Shown here piece after piece: positions 1 to 6,975 of a stretch of DNA of 14,348 nucleotides. The notes under the pieces were generated by a model that had not been told where the DNA came from, did not search any database, and worked only from the letters and a program-made list of their open reading frames with translations. Location: assembly GCA_900553835.1 (NCBI GenBank), contig USFF01000022.1, positions 1 to 14,348 of the forward strand, read 5' to 3'. A program made the position numbers and the translations under genes. Source of the DNA: an uncultured Mycoplasmatota bacterium. Its GTDB lineage: Bacteria > Bacillota_I > Bacilli_A > RF39 > UBA660. Each line of letters begins with the position of its first letter. Positions within the stretch are counted from its first letter, which is position 1.

Positions 1-360
1 GCATTTAGTGCATCAAATACAGATGCAAAATTAACATATCCAATAGGTTTAATGACAGCAGATGAAATAAATATAGCAGGTGGCTTAGCATATAATAACG
101 CACCAGCATATTATTATCTAAATAGTGCTGGAGGAAGTATAACAGGAGGATTAACGTGGTGGTCTTTGTCGCCTCTGGGCTGGCGTGGCGGCTACTCTCG
201 CGTGTGGAGCGTGGGCGGTTCTCGCGAACCTGGCGCCCTCAGCAGCTACGATGTCAACAGTTCGGGCAGTGTTCGCCCTGCCATAAGTATCAAATCAGAT
301 GCCATATGGTCTAGAGGAGATGGAAGTCCTGAAAATCCATACGAAATAGTTTATAACTAA
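1..360 (+). CDS. C-terminal part of a putative hypervariable surface protein (partial, 5' end outside window)
   Basis: The reading frame is open from base 1 to the TAA at 358-360, so this is the last 119 codons of a longer gene whose start lies upstream. The visible part begins AFSASNTDAKLTYPIGLM, passes through TADEINIAGG, and reaches a WWSLSP block and then a VRPAISI block near the end. That order (YPIGL-TADE-AGG, WWxLSP, RPAIS) is what I recall from paralogous proteins of uncultured gut Firmicutes, whose C-terminal domain resembles the C-type-lectin-like fold of retroelement-diversified ligand-binding proteins; this assignment is from memory. Between WWSLSP and VRPA the residues are mostly Gly, Ser, Arg, Tyr and Trp, and the DNA is GC-rich and poor in adenine, unlike everything else in the window. 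The N-terminal export or anchoring part cannot be seen. A hairpin terminator follows directly. An ordinary secreted protein with a foreign insert is the alternative. Confidence 0.72.
   Translation, partial: AFSASNTDAKLTYPIGLMTADEINIAGGLAYNNAPAYYYLNSAGGSITGGLTWWSLSPLGWRGGYSRVWSVGGSREPGALSSYDVNSSGSVRPAISIKSDAIWSRGDGSPENPYEIVYN
161..280 (+). other. GC-rich, adenine-poor insert resembling a diversity-generating-retroelement variable region
   Basis: By direct count 79 of these 120 bases are G or C (66%), while flanking coding DNA is strongly AT-rich. Adenine is nearly absent: none in 161-190 and seven in 161-250. The frame stays open, and many codons end in C with varied first two bases (ggc, tac, cgc, agc, gcc, ctc). 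This is the pattern expected if AAC codons of a template repeat had been adenine-mutagenised to NNC by a retroelement reverse transcriptase. The segment sits at the extreme 3' end of the gene, the usual site of such variable regions. No template repeat and no reverse transcriptase gene lie in this window, so they would have to be elsewhere in the genome. Confidence 0.55.
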
Positions 361-362
361 TT

Positions 363-393
363 AAAGTGAAAGTTATTCTTGACTTTCATTTTT
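363..393 (+). terminator. Rho-independent terminator of the partial gene
   Basis: TGAAAGT (367-373) pairs with ACTTTCA (382-388) around an 8-base loop. The stem extends outward through A-T pairs (363-365 with 390-392) and runs into a T tract at 389-393. It begins three bases after the stop codon. Confidence 0.8.
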
Positions 394-407
394 AATATAC
401 TTAAAAT
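379..407 (+). promoter_or_regulatory. Sigma-A-type promoter for the ABC exporter operon
   Basis: TTGACT (379-384) and TAAAAT (402-407) are separated by exactly 17 bases. The -35 box lies inside the loop and right arm of the preceding terminator, so the two signals are packed together. A transcript would start near 414, leaving a leader of under 20 bases before ATG 431, with AGGGAG (416-421) as the ribosome binding site. The short leader makes this a moderate call. Confidence 0.45.
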
Positions 408-430
408 GGAGTAGTAGGGAGAATGAACAT

Positions 431-2416
431 ATGAAAGAAATATTAAAAACATTATTTAAGTATAAATGGACTATGTTAATAATAGTCATTCTATTATTTA
501 TGCAGGCATATTGTAACTTAGCACTTCCATCATATACAAGTGACATTATAAATGTAGGTATAGAAGAAAGTGGAATAACTAGTATTGTTCCTGAAAAAAT
601 AAGAGTTTCTGAATTTAATAAATTACTTAATTATGTAAGTGGCAAAGAAAAGATAAAGGAAGCTTATGAATGCAGTGATGTATGCGTGCTTATAACTAAA
701 GATGATTTAACTAGTGAGTTAGAAGTTCCTATGAGTAATCTAGTTTCTAATGGAGAAAGTAGTGATTTAAATAGAAGTGAAATAATAAACTACTTAAAAG
801 GAGAATATAAACTAGTAGGTATAGACATTAACAAAAAAAGCATGTCATACATATATAAACTAGGTATAGTTATGGTTCTAACAGCTTTAATTGCAATGGG
901 TATAACTATACTAAGTGCATATTTATCTAGCAAAGTAAGTGCATACTTTACTAGAGATTTAAGAAGAAAAACAGTAAATAAAATACTTGAACTTGAAACA
1001 AGTGATATAAATAAAATAAGTAGTAGCAGTCTAATAACTAGATGTACAAATGATGTAACTCAGATAGGCAGCACTATAACAATTGTTTTAAGAATAGTTT
1101 TATTTGCCCCAATAATGGGAATAGGTGCGATTATAAAAGTAAAAGATAGTCCTATCAACTGGGTTATTATACTAAGTGTAATATTAGTTTTAATTTTAAT
1201 GGCAGTAGGTTTATCTTTAATTGTACCAAGATTTAAAAAGTTTCAAGAAAATTTAGATAATATAAATTTAGTAAGTAGAGAAAGTTTAACAGGATTACTA
1301 GTCATAAGAGCATTTTCTAATAAAAAATTTGAAGAAAATAAATTTGACAAAGCAAATAATGAATTAACAAATAATGGTTTATTTATTGGTAAAACGTTTT
1401 CACTAATGATCCCAATTCTAACATTTATAATGAACAGCACTGCAATATTGATAATCTTTGTAGGTGCTCCTAAAGTAAACTCATTTTCTATGCAAGTAGG
1501 AGACTTAATTGCATTTATAACTTATACTATGCAAATCATAAGTGCATTTCTAATGCTTTCTATGACAGCAGTTTTAGTTCCTAGAAGTATAGTATCAATT
1601 AGAAGAATTAATGAAGTACTTAAAATTAATACTAATGTTGTAGAAAATAAAAAGGCTAAAAACATAGATAAAATAGAAAGTATAGAATTTAAAGATGTTT
1701 ATTTTAGATATAGTGATAGTAGTGAAGATGTACTTAGAAACATTAACTTTTTAGCTAAGAAAGGCACAGTAACTGCATTTATTGGTTCAACTGGAAGTGG
1801 AAAATCTACAGTAGTAAATTTAATACCAAGATTATTTGACCCCACTAGTGGGAAAATACTAGTTAATAATGTTAACTTAAAAGACTTGAAGATAAAAAAA
1901 GTAAGAAGTCTAATAGGATATATTCCTCAAAAAGGAAAATTATTTAAAGGTACTATTATGGATAACATATCTTTTGGGCAAACTAAATTAAATAAAGAAT
2001 TAGTTTTTGAAAGTGCTAAAATGAGTGAAAGTATGGAATTTATTAATGAAAGTTTGGATAAGTTTAATAGAGAAATAAGTGAAGAAGCATCTAACGTAAG
2101 TGGAGGCCAAAAACAAAGACTTTCTATAGCAAGAGCTCTTGCTATTAACCCAGATGTTTTAATATTTGATGACTCCTTTAGTGCACTTGATACTAAAACT
2201 GACTTACAAGTTAGAAAGAACTTAAAGAAAATCAAAAAAGATAAATTAATATTCATAGTCGCACAGAGGATAAGTACTATAATGAATGCAGATAACATAA
2301 TAGTCTTAAATAATGGAGAAATAGAAAGTATGGGTACTCATGAAGAACTACTTAAAAATTCTAAAGTATATAAAGAAATATATAATAGTCAGTTAGGAGG
2401 GATAGAAAATGAATAA
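431..2416 (+). CDS. Heterodimeric ABC exporter, subunit with the degenerate ATP site
   Basis: This is a 661-residue half-transporter with an N-terminal membrane domain and a C-terminal ATPase. TM1 (about residues 15-35) is followed by an unusually long extracytoplasmic segment (about 45-135), as in the BmrD/YheH-type half of Gram-positive multidrug exporters. The ATPase has Walker A GSTGSGKST (452-460), a near-canonical signature VSGGQ (556-560), and Walker B with Asp at the catalytic-base position (FDDSFSALD, D581 where Glu is usual). The H-loop His is Gln (VAQR, Q612). Loss of both Glu and His is what the non-hydrolytic site of TM287/288-type heterodimers shows. ATG 431 follows AGGGAG at 416-421. 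The 3' end overlaps the partner gene by 8 bases, so translation is probably coupled. The substrate cannot be read from the sequence; drugs, peptides or lipids are all possible. Confidence 0.93.
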   Translation: MKEILKTLFKYKWTMLIIVILLFMQAYCNLALPSYTSDIINVGIEESGITSIVPEKIRVSEFNKLLNYVSGKEKIKEAYECSDVCVLITKDDLTSELEVPMSNLVSNGESSDLNRSEIINYLKGEYKLVGIDINKKSMSYIYKLGIVMVLTALIAMGITILSAYLSSKVSAYFTRDLRRKTVNKILELETSDINKISSSSLITRCTNDVTQIGSTITIVLRIVLFAPIMGIGAIIKVKDSPINWVIILSVILVLILMAVGLSLIVPRFKKFQENLDNINLVSRESLTGLLVIRAFSNKKFEENKFDKANNELTNNGLFIGKTFSLMIPILTFIMNSTAILIIFVGAPKVNSFSMQVGDLIAFITYTMQIISAFLMLSMTAVLVPRSIVSIRRINEVLKINTNVVENKKAKNIDKIESIEFKDVYFRYSDSSEDVLRNINFLAKKGTVTAFIGSTGSGKSTVVNLIPRLFDPTSGKILVNNVNLKDLKIKKVRSLIGYIPQKGKLFKGTIMDNISFGQTKLNKELVFESAKMSESMEFINESLDKFNREISEEASNVSGGQKQRLSIARALAINPDVLIFDDSFSALDTKTDLQVRKNLKKIKKDKLIFIVAQRISTIMNADNIIVLNNGEIESMGTHEELLKNSKVYKEIYNSQLGGIENE

Positions 2417-4175
2417 TAAATCTAAAAACTTTTCCTCTGAACTCAAAAGACTAATAAAAAGTTTAAAACCATTTAAATTAGAAATAATAATAGTTTTTGT
2501 ACTTGCTTCCCTTGGAACAATATTCACAATAATCGGACCAAAAATACTTGGAAATGCAACTACAGAAGTATATAATGGAGTACTTGCTAAAATAAATAAA
2601 ACTGGAGGTATTGATTTTACTAAACTTAATAAAATACTTTTGATTTTATTAATGCTTTATATAATAAGTTTTATATTTAACTACTTAAGTAATTTTTTAA
2701 CAACTAAAATATCTTGGAAATATACAAGTGATTTAAGAAAAAAAGTAAATAGAAAAATGGAAAAATTACCACTTAAATACTTTGATAAAAAAAGTCATGG
2801 AGAACTTTTAAGTTTACTTACAAATGATATAGATAAAATAAGTCAAAACTTAAGTAATGTACTAAGTGATATAATATCTTGTATAGTTGCAGTTATAGGT
2901 ATAATAATAATGATGTTTACAATAAATGTAAGTATGACATTTATAATACTATTAATACTACCATTTAGTTTACTTTTATCTGCTTTTATAGCGAATAAAG
3001 GACAAAAATACTTTGTAAAAGGTCAAGAAGAACTTGCAAGTACTAACTCAAGTGTAGAAGAATTACTAAGAAACCATAATGTTATAAAAGTATTTAATGC
3101 TGAAGAAAAAATATATAAAGAATTTAATAAAAAGAATGATAGTCTAAGTAAAAATACTTTAAAAAGTAACTTTATAGGTAGCATATTAGAGCCTGTTATG
3201 ATGTTAATAGGTAACTTAAACTACGTAATAATAGGAGTAGTGGGAGGAATATTTGTTATAAAGGGAAGAATAACTGTAGGTAATATTCAGTCATTCATAA
3301 CATATGCAAAAAACTTTACTAATCCAATTGGTAACTTAGCAAGTATAATGGCTGAATTACAAGGTATGATAGCAGCAAGTGAAAGAGTATTTAATTATTT
3401 AGAAGAAGAGGAAGAAAAAGAAGTAAGTAATCCTATAAAACTAGATAATGTAAAGGGAAATATTGAATTTAAAAATGTTAATTTTGGATATGAAGATAAT
3501 ACTATAATAAAAGACTTCAGTGCTAAAGTATCTAGTGGTAAAAAAATAGCGATAGTAGGGCCTACTGGAAGTGGAAAAACTACACTTGTTAAACTCTTGA
3601 TGAGATTTTATGAAATAGAAAGTGGAGAAATACTTTTAGATGGAGTAAATATTAAGGATGTAACAAGAGAAGATTTAAGAAAAAATATTGCAATGGTACT
3701 TCAAGATACATGGCTTTATAAAGACACTATAATGGAAAATATAAGATATGGTTCTCTTGATAAAACAGATGACGAAGTAATTAAAGCAAGTAAAGAAGCA
3801 AGAAGTCACCACTTTGTACAAACACTTCCAAATGGATATAATATGGTAGTTAATGAAGAAGTAAATAACATAAGTGAGGGAGAAAAACAACTACTTACAA
3901 TTGCAAGAGCTATTTTAAAAGATCCTAAAGTACTAATACTTGATGAAGCAACAAGTAATGTAGATACAAGAACAGAACAGTTAATTGGTAAAGCTATGGA
4001 TACTTTAATGAAAGGAAGAACATCTTTCATAATCGCACATAGACTTTCAACTATAAAAAATGCAGATTTAATATTAGTCTTAAAGGATGGAGTAGTAATA
4101 GAAAAAGGCACTCATACAGAACTTTTAAATAAAAATGGTTTTTATGCTTCACTTTATAATAGTCAGTTTAATTAG
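2409..4175 (+). CDS. Heterodimeric ABC exporter, partner subunit with the catalytic Glu and H-loop His
   Basis: This 588-residue half-transporter pairs with the gene it overlaps. A membrane domain of about six segments (first at about residues 24-46, second at about 76-97) precedes the ATPase. Walker A is GPTGSGKTT (384-392), Walker B VLILDE has the catalytic Glu (E513), and the H-loop is IAHRLST (H544). Its signature is altered to ISEGE (488-492). The two proteins are therefore complementary: this subunit's Walker motifs plus the partner's VSGGQ form the working ATP site, and this subunit's ISEGE plus the partner's D581/Q612 form the degenerate one. ATG 2409 lies 8 bases after a TAGGAGG site (2394-2400) inside the upstream gene. 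A strong terminator overlaps its stop codon. The family resembles BmrC/LmrC and TM288, with unknown cargo. Confidence 0.93.
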   Translation: MNNKSKNFSSELKRLIKSLKPFKLEIIIVFVLASLGTIFTIIGPKILGNATTEVYNGVLAKINKTGGIDFTKLNKILLILLMLYIISFIFNYLSNFLTTKISWKYTSDLRKKVNRKMEKLPLKYFDKKSHGELLSLLTNDIDKISQNLSNVLSDIISCIVAVIGIIIMMFTINVSMTFIILLILPFSLLLSAFIANKGQKYFVKGQEELASTNSSVEELLRNHNVIKVFNAEEKIYKEFNKKNDSLSKNTLKSNFIGSILEPVMMLIGNLNYVIIGVVGGIFVIKGRITVGNIQSFITYAKNFTNPIGNLASIMAELQGMIAASERVFNYLEEEEEKEVSNPIKLDNVKGNIEFKNVNFGYEDNTIIKDFSAKVSSGKKIAIVGPTGSGKTTLVKLLMRFYEIESGEILLDGVNIKDVTREDLRKNIAMVLQDTWLYKDTIMENIRYGSLDKTDDEVIKASKEARSHHFVQTLPNGYNMVVNEEVNNISEGEKQLLTIARAILKDPKVLILDEATSNVDTRTEQLIGKAMDTLMKGRTSFIIAHRLSTIKNADLILVLKDGVVIEKGTHTELLNKNGFYASLYNSQFN

Positions 4176-4205
4176 AGAGTATAGAAAAAAATATATTCTC
4201 TTTTT
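4174..4205 (+). terminator. Rho-independent terminator of the ABC exporter operon
   Basis: AGAGAGTATA (4174-4183) pairs over 10 bp (one G-U) with TATATTCTCT (4192-4201), with an 8-base A-rich loop and a T tract at 4201-4205. It starts inside the stop codon of the second ABC gene. Confidence 0.85.
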
Positions 4206-4207
4206 AA

Positions 4208-4236
4208 TTTACATCTTAAAGCATGCATGCTATAAT
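4208..4236 (+). promoter_or_regulatory. Promoter of the transketolase-like gene with an operator-like palindrome in the spacer
   Basis: TTTACA (4208-4213), a 17-base spacer and a perfect TATAAT (4231-4236) form a good vegetative promoter. The spacer ends in the perfect 12-base palindrome AGCATGCATGCT (4220-4231), whose last base is the first base of the -10. A dyad in this place is where a repressor or a spacer-distorting activator would bind; no regulator can be named. Confidence 0.7.
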
Positions 4237-4261
4237 TATACTATAAAGTAGGTGAAAATAA

Positions 4262-6184
4262 GTGGATACTAAAATAATTAATTCATTAAGAAATCTTGCT
4301 ATTGATATGATAAATGATAGAATGATGGGAGATGCAGGATTAGTACTTAGTTTATCTCCGGCTATTTATACAGTCTTTTCTAATCATTTAAACTTTAATC
4401 CTAGTGATGGAACTTGGATAAATAGAGATAGATTTATATTAGGAGAGGGTTTAGCATCTAGTTTACTTTATAGTACATTATTCTATTCGGGTTATGATAT
4501 TCCACTTGATAGTTTAAAAAAATATGGAAGAATAAATAGCAAACTTCCTTTATATCCTGAAAGAAATCTTAAAATAGGGGTAGAAGCATCTATAGGAGCT
4601 TCACCTGTTTCTCTTGGCCTAGCAGTAGGAGAAGCCTATGCAGAAAAATATTTAGAAAAAGTTATAGGTAAAGAACTAATAAACTATAAAGTATATGTAT
4701 TAGTAACAGATAATGATTTAATGGATGGTTCATCATATGAAGCACTTTCATTTGCATCAAGAAATAATTTAAACAATTTAATAATAATTTATAACTCATT
4801 TGAAACAACTAAATGCGGTAAGAAAAACTTACTTTTAAATAATAACATAATTAATATGTCAAATGACTTAGGCTTCTTTACAGAAGTAGTTAATAATAGT
4901 GAAGACTATATTTCTATTGATAAAGCACTTACTAAAGCTAAGTTAAGTAATAAACCATCGCTTATAGAAATAAAATCTCTAATAGCAATAGGAACTTCTA
5001 ACCAAGGAAGTTATAATGGACATGAGAGTATCTTAAGTGAAAATGATTTAGACTTAGTAAAAGAAAAAATGAATATAACTAAAGTTCCATATCACATAAG
5101 TAACACTGCAATAAATGAATTTCAAAGTAAAATAGATGCTAGAATTAGTCCTATATATAATGAATGGGTAAGTACTTATAATAATATAATATCTAGAGAT
5201 GAAAATAAAAAGAATTTAATATCTTTACTAGAAGAAGATAATAGTAAAATGAACTTAAAGAATATGAAAATTAACTTTGAAGAATTCATGAGGGAAGACT
5301 TAAGAGAAACAAATAATAACCTAATGAATGCAATAGCAAAAGAGTTCCCTTTATTTATAGGCGGTAGTTTATTTAATAAAGACTCAAAAATATCTTTAGA
5401 AAATGAAAATAAAAATATATATTATAACTTAAGTCCTAAAGGAACTGCATTAATAACAATTGGTTTAGCACTAGGAGGGCTAAAACCATTTGTGTGTGCT
5501 AACTTAAGTGACTCACTTGATATGTTAAGTAGTATTAAACTATCGAGTACATCAAAAGAAAATGTAACTTATATATTTGTAAATGATACAATATATACTG
5601 ATAAATATAATAAAATAAGTAGTCCTATATTTGAACTGGGAATTTTAAGAAGTATACCAGACATAACACTTTTTAGACCAGCAGATGTAAATGAACTAGT
5701 TGGTTCATGGGACTATGTAATGAATAAAAAAGGTACAAATATTTTAGTGTTAACAAGTGATTTTAAAGGAAGATTTGCTAGTACTAGTAAAGAATTAACT
5801 ACAAAAGGAGCATATATAGTAAAAAAAGAAATGGGAAGATTATCTGGAATTCTAGTATCTTCTGGTAGTGAACTAGAAACTACTTTAAGACTAAGTGAAG
5901 AACTTGAAAGTTTAGGAATATTTACAAGAGTTGTATCTATGCCATCATTTAATCTATATAGTTTACTAACAAAAGAGGCAAAAGAAGAACTTTTTCCAGT
6001 GGGTGCTAAAGTAGTGGTAATCGAGCCTAGTATAGATGCTAACTATAACAAATTAGTCTATAGTGAGAAATATCTAATAAATCTAAAAGACTATACAGAT
6101 GCTGGAACTAAAAAAGAATTAATAAGCAAAACAAACTTTGATATAGAAAATTTAATAGAAAATATTGAAAGACTATTAAAATAA
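4262..6184 (+). CDS. Transketolase-like protein lacking thiamine-diphosphate and catalytic residues
   Basis: At 640 residues it matches the family's full length and co-linear layout: N-terminal PP-like domain (about 1-260), Pyr-like domain (about 330-500) and C-terminal domain (about 510-640, with RVVSMPS). Its first 110 residues align with E. coli TktA without gaps at an offset of two, from my memory of that sequence. The residues that do the chemistry are changed: His26 is D24, His66 is L64 (GEGLAS for the usual GHGS), His100 is Y98, and GPLGQG is GASPVS. The cofactor motif GDG is TDN (149-151), with Asn185 replaced by F180. The essential Glu411 is P392 (SPKG for REFG), and the THDS and THQP histidines are Asn and Ser. 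The His261 equivalent (GHES) and D150 remain. The frame is intact, so this looks like a maintained pseudoenzyme, not decay. GTG 4262 is the start, 7 bases after AGGTG (4250-4254). A lipoprotein gene follows 40 bases on. Confidence 0.85.
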   Translation: MDTKIINSLRNLAIDMINDRMMGDAGLVLSLSPAIYTVFSNHLNFNPSDGTWINRDRFILGEGLASSLLYSTLFYSGYDIPLDSLKKYGRINSKLPLYPERNLKIGVEASIGASPVSLGLAVGEAYAEKYLEKVIGKELINYKVYVLVTDNDLMDGSSYEALSFASRNNLNNLIIIYNSFETTKCGKKNLLLNNNIINMSNDLGFFTEVVNNSEDYISIDKALTKAKLSNKPSLIEIKSLIAIGTSNQGSYNGHESILSENDLDLVKEKMNITKVPYHISNTAINEFQSKIDARISPIYNEWVSTYNNIISRDENKKNLISLLEEDNSKMNLKNMKINFEEFMREDLRETNNNLMNAIAKEFPLFIGGSLFNKDSKISLENENKNIYYNLSPKGTALITIGLALGGLKPFVCANLSDSLDMLSSIKLSSTSKENVTYIFVNDTIYTDKYNKISSPIFELGILRSIPDITLFRPADVNELVGSWDYVMNKKGTNILVLTSDFKGRFASTSKELTTKGAYIVKKEMGRLSGILVSSGSELETTLRLSEELESLGIFTRVVSMPSFNLYSLLTKEAKEELFPVGAKVVVIEPSIDANYNKLVYSEKYLINLKDYTDAGTKKELISKTNFDIENLIENIERLLK

Positions 6185-6224
6185 TAAAAAATGTGATAAA
6201 ATAATAACAAGAGGAGAATGAAAA

Positions 6225-6740
6225 ATGAAAAAAATAGTTATTATAATTTTAATGGGGTTAATATTAACTGGTTGTACAAATAAAGATGAAAAGAAGGAAA
6301 TGTTTTATAATTCACTAGGAGATGCATATAAAAGTGTATACATAACAGATGGTATGGGTCTTCCAGTACTAGCTGATGAGAACATAACTTTAGATGGTAA
6401 AGTATGGTATAAAGTATCTAGTACTAAATATAATCTTATAGAAACAATTGAAAACATGTTTAATAATGTATTTACTGAAGAAGTAAATAAAGAATTAAAA
6501 ACTACTTTACATGAAAAATATAAAGAAGTTGACTCAGTGCTTTATACATTATCTACCGGCGGATGTATGTTTGATTATCAAATAGATGAAACATTAAAAG
6601 AAGGACTTAAAAAAGATGTTAAAATTAAAAAAATAAAATCATCTAAAATAGTATTTGAATATAAAGGTAAAGAATATACAGCTAAAAAAGATAAAGATAA
6701 CTATACATTTAGTGAAAAAATATTTGTATGTGAACAGTAA
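6225..6740 (+). CDS. Small secreted lipoprotein of unknown function
   Basis: The 171-residue product has a lipoprotein signal peptide: MKK, a hydrophobic core, and the lipobox ILTGC with the lipid-modified Cys at residue 17. The mature part is hydrophilic and Lys-rich, with two further cysteines (in GGCMFDY and in the C-terminal FVCEQ) that could form a disulfide. The central stretch, GKVWYKVSSTKYN followed by an amphipathic helix and a TEEVNKEL segment, faintly recalls IseA/YoeB-type inhibitors of cell-wall DL-endopeptidases. That is a weak memory-based resemblance, though the nearby peptidoglycan genes make it worth testing. AGGAG (6212-6216) precedes ATG 6225. No clear promoter lies in the 40-base gap, so it is probably cotranscribed with the transketolase-like gene. 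A terminator overlaps its stop codon. Confidence 0.85.
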   Translation: MKKIVIIILMGLILTGCTNKDEKKEMFYNSLGDAYKSVYITDGMGLPVLADENITLDGKVWYKVSSTKYNLIETIENMFNNVFTEEVNKELKTTLHEKYKEVDSVLYTLSTGGCMFDYQIDETLKEGLKKDVKIKKIKSSKIVFEYKGKEYTAKKDKDNYTFSEKIFVCEQ

Positions 6741-6760
6741 GTAAATTTACTGTTTTTTTT
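6733..6760 (+). terminator. Rho-independent terminator of the lipoprotein gene
   Basis: AACAGTAA (6733-6740) pairs with TTACTGTT (6747-6754) around a 6-base loop and runs into eight consecutive T residues (6753-6760). The TAA stop is part of the left arm. Confidence 0.88.
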
Positions 6761-6818
6761 GAAAGTAACTCCATGAATATCAAAGTATGACTAGGTTTTT
6801 TAATGTTGGAATAAAGAT

Positions 6819-6937
6819 ATGGAACATTATGATGTTAAAATGGGTAATATAAATTTGCTTATAAGCTAGATAGAGTTACTCGCTCCGTTCGTGACTTAGA
6901 AGAATTAATTAATATCCTAGAAAAATATAATTTCTTT
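6819..6937 (+). pseudogene. Remnant of a serine site-specific recombinase (frameshifted fragment)
   Basis: In the frame of 6860 the DNA reads YKLDRVTRSVRDLEELINIL followed by EKYN, which is the conserved LDRxxR block of the serine-recombinase catalytic domain (typical family text: YKLDRLTRSVRDL, then a helix ending LEKHN). Immediately upstream, in another frame starting at 6819, DVKMGNINLLI matches the segment that normally precedes it (the D-K-GxI-LLxxYKLDR region). The two pieces are joined by a frameshift near 6860. The rest of the gene, including the catalytic Ser end and the DNA-binding domain, is missing, and stop codons bracket the fragment (TAA at 6845-6847 in the downstream frame, TAG at 6950-6952). 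Its codons (CGC, TCC, CGT, GAC) are less AT-rich than those of neighbouring genes, in keeping with transfer from a mobile element. Confidence 0.7.
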
Positions 6938-6970
6938 TTTCTTTTTTTTTAGCATAAAATTAATTGGTGA
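6926..6970 (+). promoter_or_regulatory. Weak promoter candidate and ribosome binding site before the PBP gene
   Basis: TATAAT occurs at 6926-6931 but no convincing -35 box lies 16-18 bases upstream. It is followed by a pyrimidine tract (6931-6950). GGTGA (6966-6970) is placed 5 bases before GTG 6976 and decides that start. The rest of the 235-base gap (6741-6975) holds the lipoprotein terminator and the recombinase remnant; I see nothing else in it. Confidence 0.3.
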
Positions 6971-6975
6971 TAATA

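Noticed and set aside
1927..2298. Minus-strand open frame inside the first ABC gene
   Set aside because: It is antisense to the ATPase motifs and has low-complexity hydrophobic translation; the plus-strand gene explains the region.
3806..4111. Minus-strand open frame inside the second ABC gene
   Set aside because: Antisense shadow of the signature and Walker B region with no ribosome binding site.
4262..6184. Annotating the gene simply as an active transketolase
   Set aside because: The length and fold markers fit, but nearly all ThDP-binding and catalytic positions are substituted, so the activity cannot be assumed.
6191..6202. TGTGATAAAAT as an extended -10 promoter for the lipoprotein gene
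   Set aside because: No -35 element lies at suitable spacing (the nearest TTGAAA at 6165-6170 is 26 bases away), so cotranscription with the upstream gene is preferred.
6931..6950. Pyrimidine and T-rich tract as a terminator
   Set aside because: No GC-containing stem precedes it; a real terminator for the lipoprotein gene already lies at 6733-6760.
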